A stretch of DNA of 64,000 nt from Diphasiastrum complanatum (GCA_029204225.1 CM055102.1:41313068-41377067); one strand, 5' to 3'. Counted from the first letter of the stretch, positions 11,742-23,115 are shown. Notes: generated by a model from the letters alone, not told the origin. Numbers and translations: made by a program.

Positions 11742-12387
11742 CTTTGGTGGGAGATCTCACATACATTGGGTCAACATTTCAAGTGTGATTTTTCTGAGAT
11801 GGTCTTGAACTTTTAAAACATTCCACTCTCTCTAATGTGCACTCTTGTGTCCATCCAATTGTCCGACTCTTAGAATGACGGTCCTATCGATATCCTTCAA
11901 AGACAAGTTGTATCTTGTTCTAGATGTGACATAGTCTAGACGACTCTAGATTCACATTCCCTTTTTCGGTGGTAATCACTTCTGGGATCCTATTGCAACC
12001 CCTTCTCATATCAAACTCCCAGAATTTTATTTCACTTGCTTAGCATATTCCTTGGGCAACTATTTATTGTTAGTGAAGATAAACGTGGTTCTTGATTTCT
12101 TTCATAGTCATATATTGGCTGGTTCTTCCCCCGTAACCCATGGCTCTCATAAAGGTGTCATGAGGTGCGTGAGGCCTTATGGCTATCAATTTCCAATGAC
12201 GTTATTCCTTTAGAAGGCCAGTATATTTTTCTTAAGAGTGAACTACATAGGGTTTTCTGGCATGGATAATTAAGTTGCTTATAACCTCACCCATTATCCC
12301 ACTTATTTTTCCTAGACAATTTTCCAAATCTCATAGTACGACTGATCTGATACACTTTCGAATTTCTCATCCCATAGTCGCTTATTG
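11742..12387 (+). repeat. Dispersed repeat R, copy 1
   Basis: About 646 bp that match, in reverse complement, the segment 49549-50197. Shared words include GGGTCAACATTTCAAGTGTG, CCATGGCTCTCATAAAGGT and TCTCATAGTACGACTGATC-like ends. Both copies have stops in every frame. Neither has obvious terminal repeats, so the element class is unknown. From 12388 to 13041 no further feature is seen. Confidence 0.8.
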
Positions 12388-13039
12388 TTACTGTCTAATA
12401 TGAGTAAACCTTGTGTGTGAAGATGCAAGGTGGGTTTTTGAATAACACCAATATCAACTATTTTTTCTCCGAGATCCAACCAATATCGTAAGTTCCTATA
12501 GGCAAGTCATATGGATCTTCTGCCTTTCTTTCTTTTTTATCTTTTTTTTTCTCTCTTGATAGTGAGTAATGCAGACTATCAATGTATGATAACTTGTGAC
12601 AAATCGATCTCAAATCTATCCAGACAGCTAGACCATTGGCTCGGTGAGATAGATCCAACACTTTTGTTTGTTCAATAGATACAACCAGATCTAATTAGAG
12701 CTAAAGTCCTTCTTCGCTTGAGTTTTCATATACATAATCCCAGTTTCAATCCCCACCCCACTGCATTGTTTTTCTCCAATTTTTTCTCTCAACTCCATCC
12801 TGCTCATGCTCCTAATCAATCATACATGCCCTTATGACAATGCGAAGGTAATGCTCATTTTCTTTCAGAGCTGATGCATAATGCAAGGATATGGATGCAA
12901 TTGTTCGAGCTTGTAACAGATGGTTCAAACATACCGTGTCTATATGATGCATTGTGGTGGTGGGTGTAATTTGGCATTTGGATCAGCTTCTCTCTGCATT
13001 TCAACAAAAGTTAGCACATACAACAAAACTCACAACAAG

Positions 13040-13041
<2 letters not shown>

Positions 13042-13100
<59 letters not shown>
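13042..13100. repeat. (AT)n followed by (CA)n microsatellite
   Basis: An uninterrupted run of AT dinucleotides to 13088 followed by CA repeats. Confidence 0.95.
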
Positions 13101-13101
<1 letters not shown>

Positions 13102-13207
13102 GTAAAGAGTGCCCGTCGTTGACGGGCAATGAAGGCCGATCTAGGTGGCGGCCGATGATTTGGATGATGGCCGATCTCACACATCTCGCATCTCGAATAT
13201 CAAACAT

Positions 13208-13402
13208 TTGAGTCTTTGAAAAAATTAACGTCCTTGGAAAAATTCGAGAAATTCGAATCTTTGAAAAAATTCTAGTCTTTGGGAAAATAAAATCGAGTCT
13301 TTTGAAAAATTTGAGTCATCGAAAAAATTCGAGTCTTTTGAAAAATTCGACTTGACAATACAAAGGTCCTTCAATCTTTTGGAAAAATTCGATCCTTTGG
13401 AG
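13208..13402. repeat. TCGA/A-tract array, locus 1
   Basis: Short degenerate units of the type GAGTCTTTGAAAAAATT and TTCGA are repeated every 15-30 bp. It is the first of five such arrays in the window. Confidence 0.7.
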
Positions 13403-13776
13403 TTAAAGATAGTGAGTTTGGGCTGGTGGTTAAACATTCATGAAAATGGTGGGCCAAGATAGATATTTGAAGAATTGAAAAAAGAAGAAGCAGTTTTAGG
13501 TAGTCAATTTTTTTTTTTTCTGTGCATGATTTATGGGTAAAACTTTGGTAATTCAAAATAAATAAGAAAGCCATGTAATAAAGATTATTGGCTAAAGTTT
13601 AAAGCACATTGAAGTGTGTGAAGAAAATAAAACCTTAACTTCAAACTTCAAATATTTGAATTTGGAGAAAGATATTTCAATTTAGTGATTGGGAGGGAGA
13701 CGTGGAGAATCTTTTTGGGGCCCACCCCCCAATGCACACAATGTGCAAATGTATGGGGATATGCACTTTCCCCATA

Positions 13777-13845
13777 CATGCATCCTCCTCCCCACGTTTT
13801 TTGGTTAAAAAAGCTCATGCATGGGTGAGGGGAGGAGGATGCATG
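13777..13845. repeat. Perfect 17-bp inverted repeat (hairpin)
   Basis: CATGCATCCTCCTCCCC at 13777-13793 is the exact reverse complement of 13829-13845, with a 35-nt spacer. A further imperfect inverted repeat (ATGTATGGGG with CCCCATACAT) lies just left of it. Confidence 0.85.
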
Positions 13846-13883
13846 GGTGCACCCATACACATGCGCAAAAGTGTACATAAGTT

Positions 13884-13886
<3 letters not shown>

Positions 13887-13921
<35 letters not shown>
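13887..13921. repeat. (AT)n microsatellite
   Basis: About 35 bp of uninterrupted AT dinucleotides. Confidence 0.95.
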
Positions 13922-13925
<4 letters not shown>

Positions 13926-14054
13926 TGAAGAAAAGTCACCAAACAACAAAGCTAGCGAAATAAAAAAATGACAAATAAAATTTAGACAACTTCCCTACTA
14001 CCCCTTACCCCCGAGGTGACATCAAAGGTAATGGTGGTCTTTTGATGTCAGCAT

Positions 14055-14870
14055 CTACCCAGCGTCAATCTTGTTATTTGGATATTCATTCCGAATCTCA
14101 ATTCTATGTTGTAAATCAATATCTACCGCTCTGTTCCTTTTTGACATGTCTGGCCATTCATATGTAGAATTTGTGGCAAAAATTTCTAGATTATAACTTG
14201 TCATCATATCCTCCTCATGTTCAGATTCTTCATCACTGATGTAGTTGGGCAGTTCTTGATCCCAAAGGAACGGATCATCATGCATTTCATTGTCTTCTTG
14301 AGTAGATTTTTGGAGGTTTCTGTAGCAAAATCTATTGTCATGTGGTCATGTACTGTGGTTTCATGATGTTCGAATAGGTTTTGGATATCAAATGATTCTT
14401 CATCAAATGCATAAGGTATAGTGATTTGATGATTTTTCTTGTTTTCTTTCTATAAAAAGCCTTTAGGTGGGTAGTCTGCAAGGGCTGTCCAAACTAGCTC
14501 ATCTACTTCTTCCCACTCTGAGTCACTATCACTATTTGCATCTAAGGATATGGATTGATTGGGTTGATCATTGTATATCGAATGTACTACCTCCTCAGAC
14601 TTAGTGGCCTTACTAGGACTCACCTGCCGCGATTACTCTTTTTTGTCCACACTTTCCTAGGGGGGTCTGCTTGTAACTCACTTTGGGCTATCATCAGTGT
14701 TCTTGCCTTAGCCTCTATGGGTACATGTGTTCTTACTAAGCATGTCGGGAGTCTAGCTTCGACTCGTCTATCTTGAGGCGTGTTCCCATGATTTTCACTC
14801 CATTGGCTTACATTTTTACTGTTTTGTTTGCTACTATCGACTAGCCCTCTTGTCACTTCATCCCCTTATA
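14055..14870 (-). pseudogene. Decayed acidic protein fragment
   Basis: The minus strand gives an interrupted, aspartate/glutamate-rich reading: SEEVVHSIYNDQPNQSISL, SDSDSEWEEVDELVWTALAD, TIPYAFDEESFDIQNLFEHH and, after a frame change, QELPNYISDEESEHEEDM to NEYPNNKIDAG. There are at least one stop and one frameshift. Acidic linkers of this kind occur between gag and pol domains of some Gypsy elements, but no diagnostic motif is present. The right end at about 14985 is a sharp junction with plus-strand integrase sequence. Confidence 0.4.
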
Positions 14871-14989
14871 TCTCAGGGCATTCTTCTACTTGAATTGTTC
14901 ATCCATAAAATATCTCAGTGTGAATAGTGTAGACTTTTATCTCTTCTTGAGAGGCCTTTATGAGATCAGTCTGGGGGAAAGGATAAAAA

Positions 14990-15730
14990 GGGTGTGATGA
15001 CTTCTCTATCCGTAATGGACTTTTGTTCAAGAAAGGAAAGATTTGTGTGGATGTTATGGAAAAAAATTCTTTATAAATGTCATGATCCACCATGCGAAGA
15101 ACATCCTGGCATACATCGTACATTAGATTTGGTACAAAGGAACTTTTACTGGCCAAAACTCAAGCTCTTTGTAGAATCTTATGTGGTCAGGTGTGACCAA
15201 TGCTAGTTGAATAAAGCTGAACGCCATAAGGCTGGCAGATTGTTGCAACCATTGGATATCCCGGATAAGAGATGGGATAGTATTTTCATGGATTTTGTGG
15301 TCAGGTTACCACGGACGAATAAACAACGTGATGCAATTTGGGTTTTGGTCAACCGTCTTACCAAATTGGCTACGTTTATTCCGGTAAAGACCATCACAAA
15401 AGCTTCTGATTTAGCTCAGACATTTGTAGAGTGTCTGTTTATACTTTATGGATTACCAAGTGATATTGTGAGCAATCGCGATTCGAAGTTCACTGATCAC
15501 TTTTGGTCGGCCGTGTTTGCTAAACTAGAGACGACTCTGAGCTTGGGTTCTTCTGATCATCCTGAGACGGAAAGAACAAATCAGACGATGGAACAAATGC
15601 TTCGGGCATATGTTCCCCGACAATAATCTAATTGGGAGAAGTATCTTCCATTGATCAAGTTTGCCTACAACAGTAGTAAGCATTCGGCTACTGGTTATAG
15701 CCCGCTTATGCTTATATATGGTTTTTGAGC
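14990..15730 (+). pseudogene. Gypsy chromovirus integrase remnant (element G0)
   Basis: Starts with the pre-integrase part (IRNGLLFKKGKICV), then, after a frameshift, the zinc-binding region (HPGIHRTLDLVQRNFYW, C..C at VRCDQC). The core has first Asp in FMDFVVRLPR, second Asp in IVSNRDSKFTDHFW and third position at SDHPETERTNQTMEQML, where a few residues before ERTNQTME are missing compared with sister copy G1. Stops interrupt at 15204 and 15625. Integrase joins element cDNA to chromosomal DNA; this copy cannot work. Confidence 0.9.
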
Positions 15731-15901
15731 CTAGGTCACCCATTGTTGTAGAGACTCGGATGATCAACTTTCAGAAAGTAGCGGATTTCCTACATGATAT
15801 ATAGGAAATGCTATGGATTGCACGTGAAAATGTCTAGTGTGCCCGAGACAAGGACCGACATTATGCAAATCTGAAAAGATCACCGAGAGACTTCTGAGCT
15901 A

Positions 15902-16105
15902 GTGGAGCTTCTTTGTGATGAGTCCGCGAGTGGACCACCTGAACTCGAGGCGATTGTTAATAGCCGGCAGAGGACTCTACGGAGTAGAGTGCTTCGGAAA
16001 TTTTTAGTCAGGTGGAGGGGCAAATCAGAAGAGAAGGATACCTGGGAAAATGAGGTTGATCTCCATAAGAATCTTCCAAATTTTTCCCTACAAGAAAAAA
16101 TTTAA
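15902..16105 (+). pseudogene. Chromodomain of G0, C-terminal end of pol
   Basis: The peptide ELEAIVNSRQRTLRSRVLRK then FLVRWRGKSEEKDTWENEVD is a chromodomain, which in chromoviruses tethers integrase to modified histones. It ends in TAA at 16103-16105, one base before a purine-rich polypurine tract. The link back to the integrase core is frayed by stops and a probable deletion (15730-15900). Confidence 0.88.
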
Positions 16106-16106
16106 G

Positions 16107-16121
16107 TTTAGGGGGAAGGAA
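16107..16121 (+). other. Polypurine tract of G0
   Basis: A purine-rich run (GGGGGAAGGAA) directly before the TG of the LTR, the plus-strand primer site of reverse transcription. Confidence 0.75.
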
Positions 16122-16831
16122 TGCTACATACCTATATAACTAGCAGTACTTCAGACCCCTAATAGTCCATTTAGTATTGGGGGCTAAATGGAAAGGTACC
16201 CTTAGGATTAAGGGTATGTGCCCTTGGATAAGGGTAGGCAAGTGACTATACCTTAGTCAGAGGTAATGGAGTCACATGACCCTTGGATAAGGGGTACCCT
16301 TAGTATTAAGGATAGGTGTCTTATATCAAGGTACTAGTGTCATTGGTTAAGGACAGGTAGGTGTCTATGCCTTGGATGGAGGTATGGATCCTAGAGAGGT
16401 GTTAGAAAGTCATTGGATGACTATTTTTCAAAGCCTTGGGCCTCAACCTTGAACCATATCACTTTATTGGTCTAGGACCAAAGTATTCTTGCACAACTTG
16501 GGCAATGGGACCTAGTAGGAGGGCGCCCTTCTAAAGTGTCCATTGAGTTCCCAACTCCCACAAGAAAGGCATTCAAAGAGTCATAGGTTATGGAAGGAGT
16601 CTCTTGACATTCCATAAGCCTATGGAGGCTCTTGGAGATTCTTTAACTCCCCTAGGCTTCTCTCTCTCTCATTGGATGAGCATGGAACTCCATAGTGCAT
16701 TGGAGGGGTCCATGGGCCATCTATATGAGGGTAGTAGGGCACCCATTGGGAGAGAGAGATCTCTCTTGTTGGCTCTGCTTATGCTCTAGTGTTGCTACTA
16801 GTGTGTAGAGTGCTTTCTTGTGGTAGTATGC
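16122..16831 (+). mobile_element. 3' LTR of G0, LTR family A, truncated
   Basis: Begins TGCTACATACCTAT after the polypurine tract and matches the LTRs at 34893-35972 and 51288-52295 (both minus strand) until GTAGTATGC at 16831, where it breaks off. About 370 bp of the LTR end are missing. A 61-codon ORF (16604-16789) lies inside and is also open in the copy at 35305-35490, probably by chance. Confidence 0.88.
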
Positions 16832-16841
16832 ACACTAACCT

Positions 16842-19027
16842 TTATCTACCATTTCAAGCATCCACCTCCTCCCAACCTACAGTTATTAACACAACGGCCA
16901 GCAAATGAATGTGTGGCGCTGCCTCTACATCCACATCTCCACCTGCTACCCAAAGATGCGCCTCCACTACTGCACTAACCACCCCATCAACCACTGCCAC
17001 TTCTTCTTTCGTGCAACCCCCCACTCCGATCTTTGTTGTCGCTACCTCTCTTCTTGTTCCATCCACATTTGTTTCTGTGTCCACCCCCGTTTCCTCTGTT
17101 GATACGATTCCTATCTCTGTTGATACGATTCCTATCTCTGTTCCTCCCACTCTCTTGTTCGGACAAACCGTCCTCACCCCTGTTGCCACAGTTGCTTCTC
17201 AAACCCCACCTGCTTCGCCACCAAAGGTTGCCGAGTGCAACCAACCATTGCCTGATAACACATTTATTCAAACGGTTTTCAGACCATCGCCAGATCGGAC
17301 TGATCCTACCGCCCCAGATGGCATTAGGTCCAATGAGAACCTGGTAGAAGATAATGACGACGGTATTCCACAAGTCGTCGGGGCAGATACAACACAAGCC
17401 CCTATCAGTGCCAGTGTACCGGCTGCTCCCACAGACCTAACGACGGTGTACCAGACTCTGAAAAAATACATTCTGGATGCGGTAGCGGCCAAAGCCATTA
17501 TGGAAAGCAGGGTACTACACCTGGCGACGAGTAACACACAGTTGCAAGCATACCTCACCAAGCTACAGCACGAATTGATTCTAACGCACCAACATGAACA
17601 AGAAGAGCACCAGGAGATTGCCAAGCTGCAGTAGAAGGAGAAGGGCCTCAACAATTATATCCAAAGCCTCTCCAAAGCGCTGACAGAGGCCTCCACAAAG
17701 GTGCAGGAGCTTCAATCTGAAGCATCCCAATGGCTTGCTCCCATCCAGGCACAACTAAACCTTTTGGAAGTAGAGAATATGCGTCTGGGGACGGAGGTCG
17801 AAGCCCTACAAGATGAAAAGATCGCCTGGTTAGCTCAACCTGCACTAGACTCAAGGCACTTTCTCAATCAGAAATGAATATTCTTCGGCATCAGGTGCAG
17901 GTTTATAGCCAACCTTACACAACTACCAGATAGAGTTCAACAAATATCGGACAAGCGCAATTCACGAGCTCGCCCAGGCCAAGCAAGCCCTCAAGGCATG
18001 CCAAAAATTCATGGACACGAAGGCCCAGCCCACCCCCGTGGTAATTCCACCACCACCTATTTTTGACGCTACACAAGCCAGTACCAGCCAAGACCAAAAC
18101 CAGCAGGCAGCAGAGAGATTTAACCAAGATCAAGGGTGTGAAGGCCAAGATCAAGGGCAAACAGATACGGCTGTTGAGACGCGAGACCAGGGCCAAGGTG
18201 CAGATACCAGCCAAAGCCAAGCCACATCATCTAGAGGTTCGCACACGATATCTGCCAGCCGGGCCTTCCGAAGACCCAAGTCCGTGGAGGAGAAAATCAA
18301 CGAATTCCTATCAAAGTATCCCCACGAGTCATCAAGAGGCAGCTGCAGATATCGTTTTCAGCTCAGACCATAAAGAACAAAGAACTGCAAGCATTACTCG
18401 TCCTCCAACCACAACCAGAGTGGTGTCAACAGTTGTTCGAAAGAGACCCTACGGCCATCAGGGTTTACGTGACGAGTCCACAACAATTACGGGTAAACAC
18501 GCACTTCCTGCCATGTACACGAAGATCCAAATGGGCGGAATGCGGCACTCCTTTTGACAAGATCACACTTCAGAATTTTAATTGGCCGATCATACAGCCA
18601 GAATATGGGTGGACTTCGGATGTAGATGCCAGAAGGGCTCTCACCGCATTTGCAAACCATTATATCAATTGTCCTGATCCAACAGTCCGCGCGATAGCCA
18701 CTTACGTCCGGAACTTAGAACATCTTATGGGGATTGAGACTAAATGGGAAAATTTTCTCCCATCCATATTCTTTGACGTTAATAAGGCGCTACCTTCAGA
18801 CAAAGGTGAAGATCAGCTGCCAATCGCTCATGTGTATTACCGAGCTGCGCTTTTGGGCGATCCATGGACACGCAGATTCCAAACATGGGTCGACCAAGAT
18901 TGGCTACGAGGAGTCCACAAGTTCCTTCACACGCCCAAGGACTTGAAGAAACTGGACATCCTTAACTTTATGGAGGACGTCACCACCTAGCTGATCCAGC
19001 AAAGGCGGGCGAAGAAAACGCTATACT
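16842..19027 (+). pseudogene. U1: decayed long ORF of unrecognised family
   Basis: Coding-like regions in order: a Pro/Ser/Thr-rich stretch (16842-17400, open back to the LTR junction except for a TGA at 16906), a coiled coil (17437-17870, with TLKKYILDAVAAKAIME and LEVENMRLGTEVEALQ; in-frame TAG at 17632), a second helix (YRTSAIHELAQAKQALKAC), a Gln-rich linker, and a C-terminal domain (18335-18990) containing TAIRVYVTSPQQLRV, NFNWPIIQPEYGW and GEDQLPIAHVYYRAALLG. Frames change near 17840, 17910 and 18330. A TAG at 18988 precedes further homologous residues to a TAA at about 19025. The second helix and the C-terminal domain recur in U2 (44235-45262). The length suggests a protein of more than 700 residues. 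The function is unknown; a retroelement Gag-like or accessory ORF is one possibility. Confidence 0.6.
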
Positions 19028-19391
19028 AAACCGGCAGAGTGCCAAGGGACCGGCACTACTTCAGGCCGTGGGTCCTGTTGGGGGTATTCCCAACAAAGTG
19101 TAAATAAATAAAATCATCCAATAAAATGTGTTCCGAGGGCATGGCATCCTGCGTGTATAAGCCCATGGCCCAATGAGCACGCAAGTGAAGTTGTAAATAA
19201 AATAATAGACTTGGGCTGTTTGTAATTAAAATAAAACTTGAGGCCCAAAGTCAATTCTAAACTTAGAGTTTACTTTTTAGAGTTGGGTCCAATTTTGGAC
19301 TCACATGAATCTTGTGATTTCCAATGTACTTTTTATGGATCCTAGGATCAAGTTGGGTCCAAGATGAATGGATATCATCAATGTGAATATT

Positions 19392-19436
19392 AGCCAATAG
19401 GATTGAGGGGCAAGGGCCTTCCCCATCTTATAAAAA
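19392..19436 (+). promoter_or_regulatory. CCAAT plus TATA promoter elements in block E
   Basis: AGCCAATAG is followed 35 bp later by CTTATAAAAAG, a conventional RNA polymerase II promoter layout pointing right. Confidence 0.5.
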
Positions 19437-19642
19437 GACACCATTTGTACACTATTTGGATGCTTAATAGAGAGGAGGAGACTCTACCATTTTGAGAGCT
19501 CAAAAATCCTCATTTGCTAATCAATCTTGCTTATGCTATTGTTGTGATTGCTTGTTATTTTCATTTCTCATGCTTTTTGGTTATGCTAGATAAGATTTTT
19601 CCATAAGCAATGACATTGAGCATTTGAGCTAACCTCCATCTC

Positions 19643-19643
19643 A

Positions 19644-19670
<27 letters not shown>
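19643..19670. repeat. (CT)n microsatellite
   Basis: A run of CT dinucleotides followed by a longer pyrimidine-rich stretch to about 19710. Confidence 0.9.
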
Positions 19671-19676
<6 letters not shown>

Positions 19677-19924
19677 TCTCTTCTCTCTTCCTCTCCTTTT
19701 CTATCTCTTTCCTTCACCCAAATCATGATGAATGTTAGTGTAGAGGAGTAGAGTTAAGGGAAAGTGGTGTTAGTGGTGAATAGAGTTAGGGAGGAAGTAG
19801 GAAACTAACTAAATTTAGCATCTATGCATAGTTAGGTACCTATCTAGTGATCTAACCCTTGTTGACAGGCGGGAGGGCTATACTACGCAAGATCTTCGAC
19901 CCTACAATGAGAACGACTCGAGAA

Positions 19925-20530
19925 AACCCAAGTATCGAAAAAAAAAAATAGATAATGGATCGAAAAATCAATGACTCAAAAAAATGTTGAGAAAAATAAT
20001 TTATTATTGACTCAAAAAAATTTCAATGACTCGAAAAAATTTCAGGTCTCGAAAAAATTATCAATGATGCGAAAAATTTTCAATGACTCAAAAAAAATTT
20101 CAGGTCTCGAAATTTTTTTTCAGTGACTCAAAAAATTTTCAATGACTCAAAAAAATTTTCAGGTCTTGAAAAAATTCTCATTGACTTGAAAAACTCTAGG
20201 ATCGAAAAACTCTGGGATCGAAAAAGTGATGGAGCAAAAAACCGATGGATCGAAAAACTGATGGGTCGAAAACCTGATGGATTGCAAAGTTGTACAATAT
20301 CGAAAAGATTTTACAAGGACTCAAAAAATTGAAAAGTATCGAAAAAATTTGAATCACTCAAAAAAAAAATGTCAGTTTTTCGAGTTGATCCAGACTCGAA
20401 TAAATCTTAAAAATTTGAGCCGAGTATCGAAAATTTTTAAAGTATGTAGAAATTTACAAGGGACAAAAAAAAACAACAAGTATCAAAAAAATTACAAAGG
20501 ATCAAAAAAATATTTTTTGAGCCCGTGCTT
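19925..20530. repeat. TCGA/A-tract array, locus 2 (largest)
   Basis: About 600 bp made of units such as GACTCGAAAAAATTTCAGG and TCTCGAAAAAATTATCAAT, repeated about every 20 bp between 19970 and 20210 and less regularly afterwards. The two unit types partly alternate. Frames are open by chance only. Confidence 0.8.
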
Positions 20531-20719
20531 AAAAATTGAGCCTTCATATGGTTTTCGAAAGAAGTAGGTAGGAATATACATGGAAAAAAATTGATCAAAG
20601 AGAGAGAAAAAATTAATAACCCGAAAGTCCTTCTTAAACAGGATCGATGGTAAAGATATCTTCATAGTATCACCGTAGGCTACTACCATTGACTAAGGTG
20701 TCAAGGGGGTATGCCTTCG

Positions 20720-20987
20720 AGTGTCTCTAATTGCATGACACCATTTGTAAAAAAATTCTAGACAACATAAGGACCTTGGCTACGAAATTTCAATTTTCCT
20801 GGATGGACTTTGGAAGATGTGTAAAGTAAAACTTTATCACCATCGTCAATATCCTTAGTCCAGACATGACGATCATGCCAGGCCTTCTGTCGTCATTTGT
20901 GGACTAATTGTGCATGGTAGGATATAAGAGGTGTTTCACAAAGTTTTGTCAATGTGAAAAGTTGATTGTGAACTTGGTGTTAATAAG
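20720..20987 (-). pseudogene. Integrase C-terminal (GPF/Y) part of Gypsy element G5
   Basis: The minus strand reads WHDRHVWTKDIDDGDKVLLY then HPGKLKFRSQGPYVV, the GPF/Y module that follows the integrase core. It continues the integrase interrupted by the solo LTR at 20993-21650. A stop follows PYVV. Confidence 0.8.
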
Positions 20988-20992
20988 CATAA

Positions 20993-21650
20993 TGTGAGGA
21001 TTTCAGATCATTCAAGATCCAATCCATGTCCCAAATCTTTGGTTACAATAAGGAGCAAACCAACAATCCTGCCAATGTAGAAAAATCAGCATCTACACAA
21101 AAAATGAGATGCAAACTCTAAGAGATATTGATCAAACATGAACCAAAACATAAAATATGTTTGTTGTCCGTACAATTACAGTACCCTACTGTATTTCACA
21201 CGTGTGGAACCAAAAATAGCAATAAATGATCATTCTACACATAGAATTGCAAGATAACACCAAGATAGTGCACCAATGAGTAGTAGAACCCAAAGAGAAC
21301 CATGTATAATGATGAAATGAGAGAGAGAGAGAAGAGAGAAGATGTGTCTCTCCATGAGTTACATCCTTTTATAGAGTTTTCAAACCCTATTTGGCCACTT
21401 GGCTTTCCCTCCCAAAATGTAAACCCTACTATTTTTGAATCTAGATTCAATGTACCCAAAGTTCAAATTTGAATCTCTCTCAAACTCGACTACCAGCTTT
21501 CCCACACTTTCCAAAAGTGTTTATTGAATGTATTTTAAACTAATATAACTTCAAAAAGTTTATCTCTAAGTCTAAAATGAGTTTTGGCCTCTTATTGACA
21601 ATTTACCAAAATGTGACTAAACTAGACTAAACTAGTTGAAATCTCTCACA
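20993..21650 (-). mobile_element. Solo LTR, family C, inserted in G5 integrase
   Basis: The LTR is 658 bp with a perfect 6-bp terminal inverted repeat TGTGAG..CTCACA. It is flanked by CATAA (20988-20992) and CATTA (21651-21655), a 5-bp target-site duplication with one change. Removing LTR and one duplicate restores the minus-strand frame of the integrase. A second copy with a primer-binding site lies at 54929-55434. It holds CTTTTATA (21366-21373; TATAAAAG on the minus strand) and the palindrome CACACGTGTG (21197-21206). Confidence 0.88.
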
Positions 21651-22404
21651 CATTATTGTCACACAAGTCTTTGGCATAAGCTAAAGTGACGCGTAAGGAT
21701 GGAATAAAAAATTCTACTAGCATAACAGCCTCTTGGCCATATACCAACTCAAATGGTGTTTTCCAATCCGTGGCTTGCTTTGGCGTTGTGCGATATGCCC
21801 AGATAGCAGAGAATAACTTCGTTTCTTAGTCTGATCGACTGGTTTCTACTATCTTGGTTAAGATTTTACAGATTGTTTTATTCGTAGACTCAGCTGGTCC
21901 ATTGCATCTAGGATAGTATGGGGTACTCTTTCGGTGGATAACGAAGTAATGAGCCAGTAAATTGTTAAATACTTCACTAAGGAAGTGAGAACCTCGATCA
22001 CTGACAAGCTCTATTGGACAACCAAATCTAGTGATGTTGTTATCATAGAGGAACCGTGCTACAGACTTTGCGTCTAGTTTGCATGTTGCTCTAGCCTCTA
22101 TCTACTTCATTGCATAATTAGTGGCAGTCAAGATATAACGTGATTGTGTGCCATGTGCTGCTGGACTAATAGGTCCAACAAAATCAATACCCCATTTGTG
22201 AAATGCTTTGCTTTCAAGTATTGGAGTAAGGAAATTGTGATCAGCTTTTTTGGTATTCTTTGCGCGTTGGCAAACGTCGCAAACTTTTATATAAGCATAA
22301 GTGTCTTTGATAAAGGTTGGCCACCAAAATCCTGCCAGAAGAATTGCCCTAGCAGTACCATCACCAAGGTGTTCCAAGAAGGAATCGATAAGTGTGTGGT
22401 TCAT
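21651..22404 (-). pseudogene. Integrase zinc finger and core of G5
   Basis: Contains GFWWPTFIKDTYAYIKVCDV with the CX2C of the zinc-binding region, KWGIDFVGPISPAAHG (first Asp), ELVSDRGSHFLSEVFNN (second Asp) and YYPRCNGPAESTNKTI (Glu). There are stops after TNYAMK and within TSRSD. It lacks the chromodomain of the LTR-A family and has a GID/WGIDFVGP start, so it belongs to a different Gypsy lineage. Confidence 0.85.
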
Positions 22405-22612
22405 CAGGTAAATCTAGGACTACACACTCTATAGTGAAAATCAAACCGGCAATTTTGATCGATAAATTGCTTATGTGACCGGCGGGTGTCGTCATTCGTT
22501 GGTTAGCTGTACGTAACTTGTACTTAGGCTTTTCCAATGTGGATATTTCCCATGTCTTTCCAGACTGGGTCTGAATCTCGGGGCTCACTGGGACGATTAT
22601 TAGGGAATACAC
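22385..22612 (-). pseudogene. Protease fragment of G5
   Basis: SNLSIKIAGLIFTIECVVLD and HTYRFLLGTPW resemble the C-terminal half of a Gypsy aspartic protease (the LLGTPW end). It runs straight into integrase, so RT and RNase H have been deleted at about 22385-22400. Confidence 0.6.
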
Positions 22613-23030
22613 AGTGAGGCTTTTTTCTCTTTCTGGTCATCATCATCAGAATCTTCATCTTCTTCACAAATGACATCGGACATAGTAGATTTAAGAGTAA
22701 AATACTCTTCGCTAGATTTTAGCTCTTTACGGATGCGTCTAGGTAGACCAACTATAAACCATATGATCAACATTTTATCAGCTAGTTGTTCCTGGACTTG
22801 GCTTCTGAGATGCTTAAAGTGCTCAATATAGTCACGTACGCATTCATCTTTTTTTATTTTTATATTACTAAGGCGTATAAAGGGGCTCTCTGTGAGTCTG
22901 AGAGGTTGGAAGCGTTTAATGAAAGACTCTTTCAACTCAAACCAATCTTGTCAATAATCACGATCAAGGTTGAAAAACCACTCTCGTGCTTGGCCTACCA
23001 TGGTCATCGAAAAAATTTGGACTTTTGCAT
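22600..23030 (-). pseudogene. Gag fragment of G5
   Basis: MVGQAREWFFNLDRDY, then LKESFIKRFQPLRL and NIKIKKDECVRDYIEHFKHL, ending in an acidic run (EEDEDSDDDDQ): a classic retrotransposon Gag helical domain. One in-frame stop follows RDY. The N-terminus is lost in the A-tract array at 23035-23115. Confidence 0.85.
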
Positions 23031-23034
23031 TATC

Positions 23035-23115
23035 AGTAAACTCAAAAATTTGGAGATAGTTTAAAAACTCGAAAAATTTAAAATTCGAGAAATTCTAAAA
23101 AAATAACTCGAAGAC
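23035..23115. repeat. TCGA/A-tract array, locus 3 (short)
   Basis: AAAAACTCGAAAAATTT, AATTCGAGAAATTC and ATAACTCGAAGACTC lie between the gag pieces of G5 and G3. Confidence 0.6.

Larger units (their letters stand above)
19076..19867 (+). mobile_element. LTR-like block E with CCAAT and TATA boxes
   Basis: Begins TGTTGGGGGTATTCCCAACA, a start typical of plant LTRs and itself a small palindrome. It contains CCAAT (19394-19398) and TATAAAAA (19429-19436) and a CT-rich tract, and may end at CA 19866-19867. No second copy or clear primer-binding site confirms it. It starts about 50 bp after the U1 reading ends, so it may be the 3' LTR of the U1 element. Confidence 0.45.

Noticed and set aside
13001-13207. 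ORF with a Tyr/Ile repeat
   Set aside because: Translation of the AT microsatellite.
16987-17654. Gly/Arg-rich and Cys-rich minus-strand frames suggesting an RNA-binding protein
   Set aside because: They are complements of the Pro/Ser/Thr-rich and coiled-coil region of U1, which has the stronger coding signal.
19925-20530. Regular short repeats resembling a CRISPR array
   Set aside because: Units are degenerate, about 20 bp, with no unique spacers, in a eukaryotic retroelement context.
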